A DNA stretch of 64,000 nt from Granulicella sp. S190 (GTDB taxonomy: Bacteria > Acidobacteriota > Terriglobia > Terriglobales > Acidobacteriaceae). Both the position numbers and the translations under genes were made by a program. The stretch lies in contig NZ_LMUD01000019.1 in assembly GCF_009766095.1 (NCBI RefSeq), positions 96,651 through 160,650 on the forward strand, read 5' to 3'. The notes beneath the pieces are model-generated. The model saw only the letters and a list, made by a program, of their open reading frames with translations. It ran no database searches and was not told the DNA's origin. Below, in pieces: positions 8,936-16,706 of the stretch (within the stretch, counting starts at the first letter, position 1; every line of letters begins with the position of its first letter).

Positions 8936-9685
8936 TTATGCGGTCTTGATGATGGCGATCTTGTTCGATGCCGGGTTCGATGGGCGTGCCTGGACGGGCT
9001 GTGTGTTACGCGGGGTGAGCGCATATAAGACGGCCTCCATGCGGTTGGAGACGCCAAGCTTGTCGTAGATGCGGAAGAGATGATTCTTGATGGTGTGTTC
9101 GCTGAGCTTCAGTACGGTGGCGAGCTCGGAGTTGCTGAGGCCGTCCGAGAGGAGATGCAGAACCTGCTGCTCGCGGGTGGTGAGGATCGGCTTGCCGTGG
9201 CGGTCGATGACGTTGGTCGACTTGGGATGAGACAGGGAGGAGACGAGATGGACGAGCAACTCATTCTTTGCCCAGATCTGTCCCTGATGGACGCAGCGAA
9301 TGCACTTGCAGAGGAGCTCGAAGCGGAGGTCGGCGCTGCCGAAGATGCCTTTGGCACCGGCGCGAAAGAGGGAGATGACCTCGGCGTAGTCGGGATCCTG
9401 GGTGAGGACGATGGCGCGAGTGTCCCTGTAGATGTCGGGCAGGGACTGAAGGATGGAGACGGCGCTGGGATTTTCCGTCTTGGAGGAGCCGATGAGAATG
9501 ACGTCGACCGGGGTGGGCTTTGGGTTGTTGAGGAGATGTTGAACGTCGTTGATGGGTGTCGTGATCAGGATGTCTGGAACAACCTCAAAGGCACCTTGCA
9601 GAAGTTCGCAGAGCATCACGGGGAGGTTTGCCATCATAACCTTGATGACGCCAGGGGGAGTTTTGTGTTCGATCGATCGATTCAT
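8936..9685 (-). CDS. LuxR/NarL-family regulator with degenerate receiver domain
   Basis: A transcription factor of the NarL/FixJ layout. The C-terminal helix-turn-helix is canonical: TREQQVLHLLSDGLSNSELA, then HTIKNHLFRIYDKLGVSNRMEAV. The N-terminal ~150 residues resemble a receiver fold (VISLFRAGAKGIFGSADL matches the alpha4-beta5 region). The phosphorylatable Asp is missing, however: the strand that should end in it reads VDVILIGSSK, and the usual acidic pair near the start is replaced by MANLPVMLCEL. It is therefore probably not controlled by a histidine kinase. I start at the ATG at 9685 (GGAGAGAACCC upstream); the frame extends 23 codons further. Palindromes in its own promoter and near the EPS genes suggest autoregulation and control of the locus. 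Confidence 0.85.
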   Translation of the reverse strand: MNRSIEHKTPPGVIKVMMANLPVMLCELLQGAFEVVPDILITTPINDVQHLLNNPKPTPVDVILIGSSKTENPSAVSILQSLPDIYRDTRAIVLTQDPDYAEVISLFRAGAKGIFGSADLRFELLCKCIRCVHQGQIWAKNELLVHLVSSLSHPKSTNVIDRHGKPILTTREQQVLHLLSDGLSNSELATVLKLSEHTIKNHLFRIYDKLGVSNRMEAVLYALTPRNTQPVQARPSNPASNKIAIIKTA

Positions 9686-9719
9686 GGGTTCTCTCCAGCA
9701 CGAGGTTGATCTCTCAAAG

Positions 9720-9735
9720 TGAGAACATTTTCTCA
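9720..9735. promoter_or_regulatory. Palindromic operator candidate, site 1 (upstream of the LuxR-type gene)
   Basis: TGAGAACATTTTCTCA, a perfect 6-bp inverted repeat with a four-base spacer, 35 bases upstream of the regulator's start codon. A further imperfect half-site pair follows at 9739-9752. The same palindrome occurs at 9925, 12707 and 12858. Confidence 0.65.
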
Positions 9736-9924
9736 TTTGAGAGATGTTCTCCAAAGGGAAAAGCTACAGTCTGTTGCATACCCTTATTCGATGTAAGTGC
9801 TCGTCTACGGTTTCTTAAGTGGGACCGATTCAACGAAAAATTAACCTTGCAGATTGACGGTTCTGTGACAACTCAAAATCTCATACATGCTTTTTGCATA
9901 GAGATGTATTTACTAATTTACGAG

Positions 9925-9940
9925 TGAGAATAACTTCTCA
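9925..9940. promoter_or_regulatory. Palindromic operator candidate, site 2
   Basis: TGAGAATAACTTCTCA, with the same arms as site 1 and a four-base spacer. It lies in the 252-base gap between the regulator and the epimerase and overlaps the epimerase stop codon. It is about 240 bases upstream of the regulator's start. An AT-rich stretch (9840-9925) lies between it and site 1. Confidence 0.6.
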
Positions 9941-10903
9941 GCGGGCCGTGTTTTGAACAAGTGTCTTTTCGGTGTGGGCTTGAAAGTAAGCCAGAGACAT
10001 CTCGAGTCCCTGACGAAGTTGAATCTTTGGCGACCAACCGAGAAGGCTGGTTGCTTTGCTGATGTCGGGGCGACGGCGGGTGGGGTCGTCCTGGGGAAGC
10101 GGCTTGAAGACGATCTTCTGGTCAGAGCCGATGACTTTGAGGATCTCTTCGGCGCAGCTGAGAATGGTCCACTCTTCAGGGTTGCCGATGTTGACCGGAA
10201 GGTGCTCGTCGGAGTCAGCGAGAGCGAGGATGCCGGCGATGAGATCGGAGACGTAGCAGAAGCTGCGTGTCTGGAGACCGTCGCCGTAGATGGTGAGGGG
10301 CTCGCCGCGGAGTGCCTGCGACATGAGGTTGGAGATAACGCGGCCGTCGTTGATCTGCAACCTTGGGCCGTAGGTGTTGAAGATGCGAACCAGGTGGGTG
10401 TTCACGTTGTGATAGCGGTGGTACGCCATGACCGCGGCCTCGGAGAATCGTTTGGCCTCGTCGTAGACGGAGCGCGGGCCGATGGGGTTGACATGCCCCC
10501 AATAGGACTCGGGCTGCGGATGGACCTCGGGGTCGCCGTAGCACTCGGAGGTGGAGGCGTGGAGATACCCGGCGTGATACTTCTTCGCGATCTCGAGAGT
10601 ATTGATGGTTCCTGCGGATCCGACGAGGAGAGTTTCGACGCCAAGGCGGGCGTAGTCGACCGGGCTGGCAGGGGAGGCAAAGTTGAAGACAAAGTCGACC
10701 GGGCCGAGGTCGAAGGGCTTGCAGATATCGATGTTGGTGAAGTTGAAGCGTGGCTCGTTGCGGAGATGAGCGAGGTTGGCTTCATTTCCCGTGCACAGGT
10801 TGTCGACCCCGAGTACGGTGTTTCCTGCGGCGAGCAGAGAGTCGCACAGGTGTGAACCGAGAAAGCCTGCTGCTCCGGTTACGAGAATTTTCTTGTCGTT
10901 CAT
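9938..10903 (-). CDS. NAD-dependent UDP-glucuronate decarboxylase-like epimerase (UDP-xylose synthase type)
   Basis: An extended short-chain dehydrogenase/reductase acting on a nucleotide sugar in the cytoplasm. It has the NAD-binding glycine motif [12 protein letters not shown], the acidic VDNLCTG end of strand 2, [29 protein letters not shown] and the catalytic [10 protein letters not shown]. The combination [14 protein letters not shown] with the Thr/Ser-Glu-Tyr triad is typical of UDP-glucuronate decarboxylases, which make UDP-xylose. That fits the adjacent UDP-glucose dehydrogenase, whose product is UDP-glucuronate. A dTDP-glucose dehydratase or another epimerase cannot be excluded. The ATG at 10903 has AAGGGGAACT upstream. 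A GC-rich hairpin separates it from the dehydrogenase gene. Confidence 0.85.
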   Translation of the reverse strand: MNDKKILVTGAAGFLGSHLCDSLLAAGNTVLGVDNLCTGNEANLAHLRNEPRFNFTNIDICKPFDLGPVDFVFNFASPASPVDYARLGVETLLVGSAGTINTLEIAKKYHAGYLHASTSECYGDPEVHPQPESYWGHVNPIGPRSVYDEAKRFSEAAVMAYHRYHNVNTHLVRIFNTYGPRLQINDGRVISNLMSQALRGEPLTIYGDGLQTRSFCYVSDLIAGILALADSDEHLPVNIGNPEEWTILSCAEEILKVIGSDQKIVFKPLPQDDPTRRRPDISKATSLLGWSPKIQLRQGLEMSLAYFQAHTEKTLVQNTAR

Positions 10904-10932
10904 AGTTCCCCTTACGTGGGATATTGGCTAAA

Positions 10933-10967
10933 GGCCGGCGGAGTCGAGCATCGAAGAGCCGCCGGCC
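10933..10967 (-). terminator. GC-rich hairpin between the dehydrogenase and epimerase genes
   Basis: A perfect 9-bp inverted repeat (GGCCGGCGG / CCGCCGGCC) lies in the 78-base gap, followed on the minus strand only by TTTAG. It may attenuate read-through from the dehydrogenase into the epimerase gene rather than stop transcription fully. Confidence 0.5.
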
Positions 10968-10981
10968 GATCACATGTTCTG

Positions 10982-12400
10982 CTATCGAGTGCGAGCTGCG
11001 GCGGTTGCGAGCTCCTGGGTGTGATGTCGCGTGGGCCTGCCAACACTGAAGTAAGTGATCTCATGCTCGAGCATCACTTCGGGGTCGTAGAGGTTGCGTC
11101 CATCGAGGATGATGGGGAAACTCATGGCAGAGGCAAGACGCTGCAGATCGAGACCAGCGAACTCGGCCCAGTCGGTGAGGATGAGGAGAGCGTCAACATC
11201 CTTCGAGGCGTCGTACGGGTCGGTTGCATATTGGAAGTCTGGGCCTGCGGGAAGAATCTGCTCTGCGCGCGCCATGGCAGCAGGATCGAAGGCCTTGATA
11301 GAGCAGCCTTCTTCCATGAGCATGCGAACCAGTTCGATAGCAGGGGAGTCGCGGATGTCGTCTGTGCCACCTTTGAAGGCAAGTCCGAGGACGCCGAGTT
11401 TCTTACCGCGGAGGGTCCAGAGGGCGGAACGGATCTTGCTGAGGAAGCGACGCTTCTGATCGGCGTTGATGTTTTCGACCTCGGTGAGGAGAGCGAAGTT
11501 GACGCCGAGCTGCTCTGCCACAGAGCGGAAGGCGGCGACGTCTTTGGGAAAGCAGGAACCGCCGTAACCGATGCCGGGACGGAGGAACTTCGGACCGATG
11601 CGGGCATCGAGGCCCATCCCCTGGGCGACCTGCTCTACATCCGCGTCGGCGGCTTCGCAGAGGTTGGAGACGGCGTTGATGAATGAGATTTTAAGAGCGA
11701 GGAATGCATTGGAGGCGTGCTTGATGATCTCCGCGCTCTTGGTGGAGGTACGTAACAGCGGAGGTGGCGTATCTCCATTGCAGACTCCGTCGATGGATCC
11801 GGCCTTCGCGTAGTAGGAGCCGCTGGTGAGGGGCTCGTAGATCTTTGACATGACGGTTGCGGCACGATCGCTGTCTGTTCCGACGACGATTCGATCGGGA
11901 TGGAGGAAGTCGGCGACGGCAGTTCCTTCGCGGAGGAACTCCGGGTTCGAGACGACATCGAACATATCCCGCGAGACGCCGTTGCGCTCCATGACGCGGC
12001 GAATCCACTCGTTGGTGTAGACGGGGACGGTGCTTTTTTCCGCGATGACCTTATAGGTTGTGATGGAGCGGGCGATCTCGCTTGCGACTGCTTCGACGTA
12101 GGACAGATCGGCGTCGCCGGTCTCGCTCTGTGGTGTTCCTACTGCGATGAAGATGGCCTGGGCCTCTCGGGTGGCGGCGGAGAGATCGGTGGTGAACTTC
12201 ACCCTCGAGTTGCGGTAACGCTGGAGGAGCTCCGGAAGATACTTTTCGTGGATGAGGCTGTCGCCGCCCTGAAGCGCGGCTACCTTTCGCTGATCGTTAT
12301 CTACACAGACAACGCTGTGACCCATCTCTGCAAAACAAACAGCAGCTACCAAGCCTACGTAGCCAGAGCCCACGACTGCAATGTGAATCGGATCGTTCAT
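10982..12400 (-). CDS. ugd: UDP-glucose 6-dehydrogenase
   Basis: A UDP-glucose/GDP-mannose dehydrogenase-family enzyme that oxidises UDP-glucose to UDP-glucuronate with two NAD+. It has the N-terminal Rossmann motif GSGYVGLVAAVCFAEMGH, the FIAVGTPQSETGDADLSY segment, AEKSTVPVYT, the central-domain NAFLALKISFINAV and the catalytic-Cys motif GIGYGGSCFPKD. The C-terminal domain shows LAFKGGTDDIRDSPAIEL. At 472 residues it is slightly longer than the usual ~440. GGGAG lies a few bases before the ATG at 12400. It supplies the substrate for the epimerase downstream. Confidence 0.93.
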   Translation of the reverse strand: MNDPIHIAVVGSGYVGLVAAVCFAEMGHSVVCVDNDQRKVAALQGGDSLIHEKYLPELLQRYRNSRVKFTTDLSAATREAQAIFIAVGTPQSETGDADLSYVEAVASEIARSITTYKVIAEKSTVPVYTNEWIRRVMERNGVSRDMFDVVSNPEFLREGTAVADFLHPDRIVVGTDSDRAATVMSKIYEPLTSGSYYAKAGSIDGVCNGDTPPPLLRTSTKSAEIIKHASNAFLALKISFINAVSNLCEAADADVEQVAQGMGLDARIGPKFLRPGIGYGGSCFPKDVAAFRSVAEQLGVNFALLTEVENINADQKRRFLSKIRSALWTLRGKKLGVLGLAFKGGTDDIRDSPAIELVRMLMEEGCSIKAFDPAAMARAEQILPAGPDFQYATDPYDASKDVDALLILTDWAEFAGLDLQRLASAMSFPIILDGRNLYDPEVMLEHEITYFSVGRPTRHHTQELATAAARTR

Positions 12401-12705
12401 AGAAATCTCCCAGGGTCTATTTTTAGAGCTTTAGATCAGCGCGTGCTGTGTGCGGCGAATGCGCCAACGAAGTAGATTTTGCGGAGTACGACATTGATTG
12501 AGATGACTTTTGTTGAGGAGGTGTTGGCCAGGGGCGGCAAGAAAGTTCGAGATATCTTAGATATCTGGTGCGGCCCTTACGGTGGAGGCTGAGAGAAAGA
12601 GACGGCAGCTTCTGGAGTGCACTTCTGTAGTAAGCCTGATGGTCCATGTTGAAGACAGCTCATCGATGTAATTCATAACCCTCCACCGCAGGAAAGTTGT
12701 TGCAA

Positions 12706-12723
12706 CTGAGAACATCTTCTCAG
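12706..12723. promoter_or_regulatory. Palindromic operator candidate, site 3
   Basis: CTGAGAACATCTTCTCAG, the most extended copy (7-bp arms, four-base spacer). It lies about 300 bases from the ugd start and 280 bases from the sugar transferase start. Confidence 0.65.
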
Positions 12724-12857
12724 TTCAGGGACGACCTGTTTCATAAAAACCGTCAACTCCCCTTATATAGGAAGTTAGGGGGTGGATGCCACATTATTTT
12801 GCGGGCAGGGATCGAGGCTGGCGTGAGTTGTTTCGGAGCATGGATGCGTGTGTCTTA

Positions 12858-12873
12858 TGAGAAGTATTTCTCG
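12858..12873. promoter_or_regulatory. Palindromic operator candidate, site 4
   Basis: TGAGAAGTATTTCTCG: the GAGAA-N4-TTCTC core is intact with one mismatch at the outer right base. It lies 130 bases upstream of the sugar transferase start codon. Confidence 0.55.
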
Positions 12874-13002
12874 GGTAGTATTAATCATTGCCTGTCAGTT
12901 TCAATGCAGGGTACCCTGAGGCCTGACCACATTCGGATTCAACCTGTTACTTAGCACTTAAACCAACATTACGAGAAGGCACCTTCAGAAGGGGCTCCCC
13001 CC

Positions 13003-14454
13003 ATGACACCTTCCAATAGAAGAACCCTTTTAGAGCTAGCGCCGGCCGGTGATTTAGGGCTTTTGTTCTGCTGCCTCGGTCTCTCCTATTTAGCGACTGT
13101 TCATCAGCGAGTCTTTGAGGTTTACAACTCTCTCGAGACTCACTATCCCATTCCTGTTTTTCTTGCGACGGCGCTTCTAGCGTTGGCATGGCATGCGACG
13201 CTTCGGATGAACGGGTTTTATCGTTCCCGCCGGTTGGAAGGTCATCTGAAAGAGGCACTGGACGTGTGCGGGGCGAGCTCCCTCTGCGCGGCGTTTACGT
13301 TTGTATGGCTCTGGCTGATCTGCTCGCATTCAAAACACAGCGTGATGGAACTGGTGGTTATTGCAGTTCTCTTCGGGATTCTGAGCCTGGCAGGGTTTCT
13401 TACCACTCGCCTGGTCGCGCGGGCAATAATGCAGGCGTTCCGCGCTCGCGGACACAATCGCCGCTACATCTTGATTGTGGGCACGAATCGTCGCGCCAAC
13501 AGCTTCGTTCAAGACATTGCCCGTCATCCTGAGTGGGGATATTGCATTCAGGGTTTTGTGGACGATCAGTGGTGGAGCAAACAGACGGCGGACTCGCAGC
13601 TGGGAGCGTTAGTGGGTGGGTTGGACTCTATTCCTGAACTGCTGAGGACGCTTCCGGTAGATGAGATTATCGTTGCGTTGCCGCTGGCGTCGTTCTACCA
13701 GCAGATCGCGGGGATCATCTCGGCGTGCCGCGACCATGGCATTGCCGTACGGTTTCTGGGGACATTCTTCGACCAAGAGGATTCCAAACGGACTGCCTTT
13801 CTGCGTGGGGCTGTGGGCACTATTACGCTGCATGACGAGTCCTGGAATGCGTGGGCCTTTATGGTGAAGCGAACTGCCGACGTTGTGATCTCTTTTGTCA
13901 TGCTCGTGCTGCTTGCTCCTCTTTTTGTCATGATCGCAGCATTGATCAAGCTGACGGCTCCCGGCCCTGTCTTCTTCAAGCAGACGAGGATGGGATATGG
14001 CAAGAGGCCGTTTGAGATTTTGAAGTTTCGCACGATGGTCCAGGATGCGGAGCGGCTGATGTCGCAGGTGGAACATCTGAACGAGACGCAGGGGCCGACG
14101 TTCAAGCTAAAGAACGATCCACGCATCACTCCTGCGGGCAAGTTTTTGCGGAAGACCAGTCTGGATGAGATTCCACAGCTGATTAACGTGCTGGTTGGGG
14201 ATATGAGCCTGGTCGGTCCGCGTCCGCTTCCGCTACGTGACTATGAAGGATTTGAGCAGGACTGGCACAGACGGCGGTTCAGCGTGAAGCCGGGGATTAC
14301 GTGCCTGTGGCAGATCATGGGGCGGAGTTCGATTGGTTTCGATGAGTGGATGGCGCTGGATATGCGATATATCGATCAGTGGTCGGTGTGGCTGGATATC
14401 AAGATTCTCTGCCAGACGATTCCCGCGGTGTTTCGTGGATCGGGCGCTGTCTAG
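13003..14454 (+). CDS. Polyprenyl-phosphate sugar-phosphate transferase (WbaP/WcaJ type)
   Basis: A membrane enzyme that starts exopolysaccharide repeat-unit synthesis by moving a sugar-1-phosphate from a UDP-sugar to undecaprenyl phosphate. It has four or five N-terminal transmembrane helices, then a Rossmann-like CoA-binding-type segment (RRYILIVGTNRRANSFVQDI). A further membrane helix (ISFVMLVLLAPLFVMIAALI) precedes the catalytic domain: APGPVFFKQTRMGYGKRPFE, FRTMVQDAE, KTSLDEIPQLINVLVGDMSL and VGPRPLPLRDYE. At 483 residues it has the normal family length. The start ATG follows GAAGGGG, which could pair with neighbouring C-rich runs. The adjacent ugd and palindromes place it in the LuxR-regulated EPS locus. 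Confidence 0.92.
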   Translation: MTPSNRRTLLELAPAGDLGLLFCCLGLSYLATVHQRVFEVYNSLETHYPIPVFLATALLALAWHATLRMNGFYRSRRLEGHLKEALDVCGASSLCAAFTFVWLWLICSHSKHSVMELVVIAVLFGILSLAGFLTTRLVARAIMQAFRARGHNRRYILIVGTNRRANSFVQDIARHPEWGYCIQGFVDDQWWSKQTADSQLGALVGGLDSIPELLRTLPVDEIIVALPLASFYQQIAGIISACRDHGIAVRFLGTFFDQEDSKRTAFLRGAVGTITLHDESWNAWAFMVKRTADVVISFVMLVLLAPLFVMIAALIKLTAPGPVFFKQTRMGYGKRPFEILKFRTMVQDAERLMSQVEHLNETQGPTFKLKNDPRITPAGKFLRKTSLDEIPQLINVLVGDMSLVGPRPLPLRDYEGFEQDWHRRRFSVKPGITCLWQIMGRSSIGFDEWMALDMRYIDQWSVWLDIKILCQTIPAVFRGSGAV

Positions 14455-14505
14455 AGGCAGTCGGGCTCTGTGCGCATTTCTCTCTATCGAGTGGATCGGA
14501 TGAGA

Positions 14506-14534
14506 GTGGCCGTTATCGTGAGATAGACGGCCAC
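14506..14534. terminator. Bidirectional hairpin between convergent genes
   Basis: Arms GTGGCCGT and ACGGCCAC enclose an additional TATC/GATA stem. The hairpin lies in the 96-base gap between the sugar transferase and the phospholipase genes, which converge here. Confidence 0.6.
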
Positions 14535-14550
14535 GGGATTCCTGTGCTCT

Positions 14551-15681
14551 TTAGGGAGCAACGGCTTTGCAGGTGGAGGGTGCGTTGACGGGGTTACAGC
14601 GAGCCGCCACGTTGCCGGGCAGAGTGACGACGTAGTGGCCTTCCCAGCGAGCGGGCTCGTTTGGAGGATAGTCGGTGCTGAGGAGTTGAGCTCCGCTGCT
14701 CATCATGGCGTCGCGTACGGCGGTGTTGTTTGCTCTCGCCTCTTTGGTGTCGGCGTCGGTGCGAGCGCGTATGAGATAACCCTGTTGCACGAGTGCAGAG
14801 ATGTCGGAGGCTGGGCCTTCGTTGCGCTCGATGAAGGCTGCATCGGGCTGGCCCGGCTCTGCATTGGTGAAGATCACGCGGCCACGCAACGAGGGATGAC
14901 CTGCAAGGTAGACAGGGCCGACGTTGCGTTGATCCATCAGGAAGGTGACTTTCCCGCGAGCCTTGTCCAGTGTGGGCCAGTTGTGCGCGAGGACGGCTTG
15001 GTTGAGCGTCTTGTAGCTTCCACGAACATCATCGGGGGTGATCATCTGTTGCGGAGAGAACACGGAACGGATCTCCGCATCGAGAGCGTCAAAGGTTGCG
15101 GAGGTGAAGGGCTCGGGCTCAGTGAGTTGGACCTCTCCGCGAGAGTGGCCCTGCTTTGTCTCTAGCAGGATGAAGATGGGGACGTGACCGGGATGGGCCT
15201 GGGACCACTGTTTGATCTGTTCGAGGCATGCAGTGAATGGCTGGCAGGTGCTGCGGTAGTCGACATCCTGGACGTGCATCACCTTGAAGCCCGGCTTCGA
15301 CATCAGACCGTTGGGGTCCGGATCGGGATCGGCCGGAAGATGAGCCGCCGCCACATTCCTGGGACCGGACGGATGGGCGTAGAGGCCACCTTTGGAGTCT
15401 GAGAAGATATCAAGTTCGATCTGGCGCACGCCACTGTCGAACTGCTGCGGGAGAGGCTGATGCTGGTAGTCGAGGCCTTTGTAAGCGTCCGCGTACTTTG
15501 CCTGCCATAACTTGCTTTCGTTGGGAGCGATGCCGGCGTGATAACTATTATGCGTGCCGATGACCTGGATTTGATTCAGCTTTACGGCATCGCCAGCGGA
15601 AGAGACCTGGGCGCAGGCGATTCCGCTGCAAAGAACGGTGAGGGTGGGGAGCAAAATAAAACGTAACTGAGGAGAGAGCAA
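14551..15681 (-). CDS. Secreted Ca-dependent phosphoinositide-specific phospholipase C-like protein
   Basis: An exported phosphodiesterase of the PI-PLC X-like group (Ca2+-dependent PI-PLC-C1 family), predicted to cut the phosphodiester of phosphatidylinositol-like lipids. A signal peptide (FILLPTLTVLCSGIACAQ) is followed by VIGTHNSYHAG with the first catalytic His, FDSGVRQIELDIFSD with metal-ligand acids, the second His region MHVQDVDYRS, and PIFILLETKQ. At 376 residues it fits the family. The start is TTG at 15681 with AAGGA upstream; no ATG lies near the signal peptide. It is the third gene of an operon with a metallophosphoesterase (60-base gap) and a TonB receptor, which points to phosphate or inositol scavenging from lipids. 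Confidence 0.82.
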   Translation of the reverse strand: MLSPQLRFILLPTLTVLCSGIACAQVSSAGDAVKLNQIQVIGTHNSYHAGIAPNESKLWQAKYADAYKGLDYQHQPLPQQFDSGVRQIELDIFSDSKGGLYAHPSGPRNVAAAHLPADPDPDPNGLMSKPGFKVMHVQDVDYRSTCQPFTACLEQIKQWSQAHPGHVPIFILLETKQGHSRGEVQLTEPEPFTSATFDALDAEIRSVFSPQQMITPDDVRGSYKTLNQAVLAHNWPTLDKARGKVTFLMDQRNVGPVYLAGHPSLRGRVIFTNAEPGQPDAAFIERNEGPASDISALVQQGYLIRARTDADTKEARANNTAVRDAMMSSGAQLLSTDYPPNEPARWEGHYVVTLPGNVAARCNPVNAPSTCKAVAP

Positions 15682-15741
15682 ATTGTTTTCCTTGGAATAT
15701 CTATATGGCAGGTTGTTGATGCCGGGCGTTGCACGTAGTAG

Positions 15742-16683
15742 CTAGGCGCTTTGGTAGGGCTTGCTGTAGTGCGTGGCCCACTCCACAAGATCCACGTTCA
15801 GGAAGCGCCAGGTTGCGTGCTTCGTATCGACTTCCATCAACATGTAGGCGTTCGGGTCGTAGCGAGTGGCGGCCATGGTGTAGTGCTGCGGGCCATAGGT
15901 GTGCCCGTAGTCATTCCACTTGTGAACGTGGCCGGAGACGACCATCTGAATGTTGTCCTGGTATTTCTTCAAGAGGGGATAAAGTCCGTAGTCGGCGAAC
16001 TCCGTCGGCTGATCGAGAGGGAGAGGGTAGTGGATGAAGACGAAGGTGGGTTTGTGTTGTTGAAGCTGCGCTTCGAACCAGTGGAGCTGCTCTTCGCCGA
16101 GCGAGCCTCGTCCCGGGTTGAAGTCGGCTGCGGTGTTGTCCTGAGTGCTGCCCAGGAAGTTATTGAGGTGGATAAATTTGTAACCTTTGTAGTCCAGTAC
16201 CGAGTATGGCGTGGCGTTGAACTTGGCCTGGAAGAGGCGGTGGCTCATCTCACGAGGAACGTGCCTGACGTCGTAGTCGTGGTTGCCGAAGCCGAGGTGG
16301 ACCGGCATCTTGAAGCCGTCGGTGATGGTCTTGGCGAGGTCGAGCCGGGTGTTGTTCTTGAAGTAAAAGTCATAGTCGGTGGAGGGGTAGTTGTGGAAGT
16401 AGTCGCCGATGAGAAAGACCTGCTCGATGGCAGGATGGAGCGAGTTGATGAGATCGCGGGCGGCGGTGAGGCGCGGCGTGGTGAGCAGGATGCTCTCGTT
16501 GTCTTCGACGCTGTTCTCACTTCCTTTGACGTAGAAGTTGTCGATGATGTGGGAGTCTGCGACCAGGGCGAAGTAGAACTTATCCGGAGTGGCGGATGCG
16601 CGGACCTGCTCAGCCCAGAGTCTCCGGGTGAGCAGGTTGCCGAGCGATGCAGCTCCGAGGGTGGTGAACTGTCTGCGGTCCAT
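15742..16683 (-). CDS. Tat-exported metallophosphoesterase
   Basis: A calcineurin-like phosphoesterase with a twin-arginine signal at the very N-terminus (DRRQFTTLGAASLGNLL). Dimetal motifs appear in order: ADSHIID, IGDYFHNYP, GFGNHDYD, VFIHYPLP and SGHVHKW. It probably removes phosphate from organic phosphate released outside the cytoplasmic membrane. It sits 23 bases after the TonB receptor and 60 bases before the phospholipase C gene on the same strand. The substrate is not readable from sequence; a phosphomonoester made by the phospholipase (an inositol phosphate) is an attractive inference. Confidence 0.85.
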   Translation of the reverse strand: MDRRQFTTLGAASLGNLLTRRLWAEQVRASATPDKFYFALVADSHIIDNFYVKGSENSVEDNESILLTTPRLTAARDLINSLHPAIEQVFLIGDYFHNYPSTDYDFYFKNNTRLDLAKTITDGFKMPVHLGFGNHDYDVRHVPREMSHRLFQAKFNATPYSVLDYKGYKFIHLNNFLGSTQDNTAADFNPGRGSLGEEQLHWFEAQLQQHKPTFVFIHYPLPLDQPTEFADYGLYPLLKKYQDNIQMVVSGHVHKWNDYGHTYGPQHYTMAATRYDPNAYMLMEVDTKHATWRFLNVDLVEWATHYSKPYQSA

Positions 16684-16706
16684 GTTGATGGCCCCCTTGT
16701 GGCTGA

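Larger units (their letters stand above)
12401..13002. promoter_or_regulatory. 602-base divergent control region of ugd and the sugar transferase gene
   Basis: A gene-free region between divergent EPS genes. It holds two copies of the TGAGAA-N4-TTCTCA palindrome (12706-12723 and 12858-12873). It also has a separate inverted repeat AGATATC-TTA-GATATCT at 12550-12566 and an AT-rich patch around 12762-12772. Short open frames here lack family features or codon structure and overlap the palindromes. Confidence 0.55.

Noticed and set aside
12423-12954. Two short open frames (74 and 85 residues) in the ugd / sugar transferase divergent region
   Set aside because: They show no motif or good ribosome site, and one overlaps two of the palindromic operator candidates.
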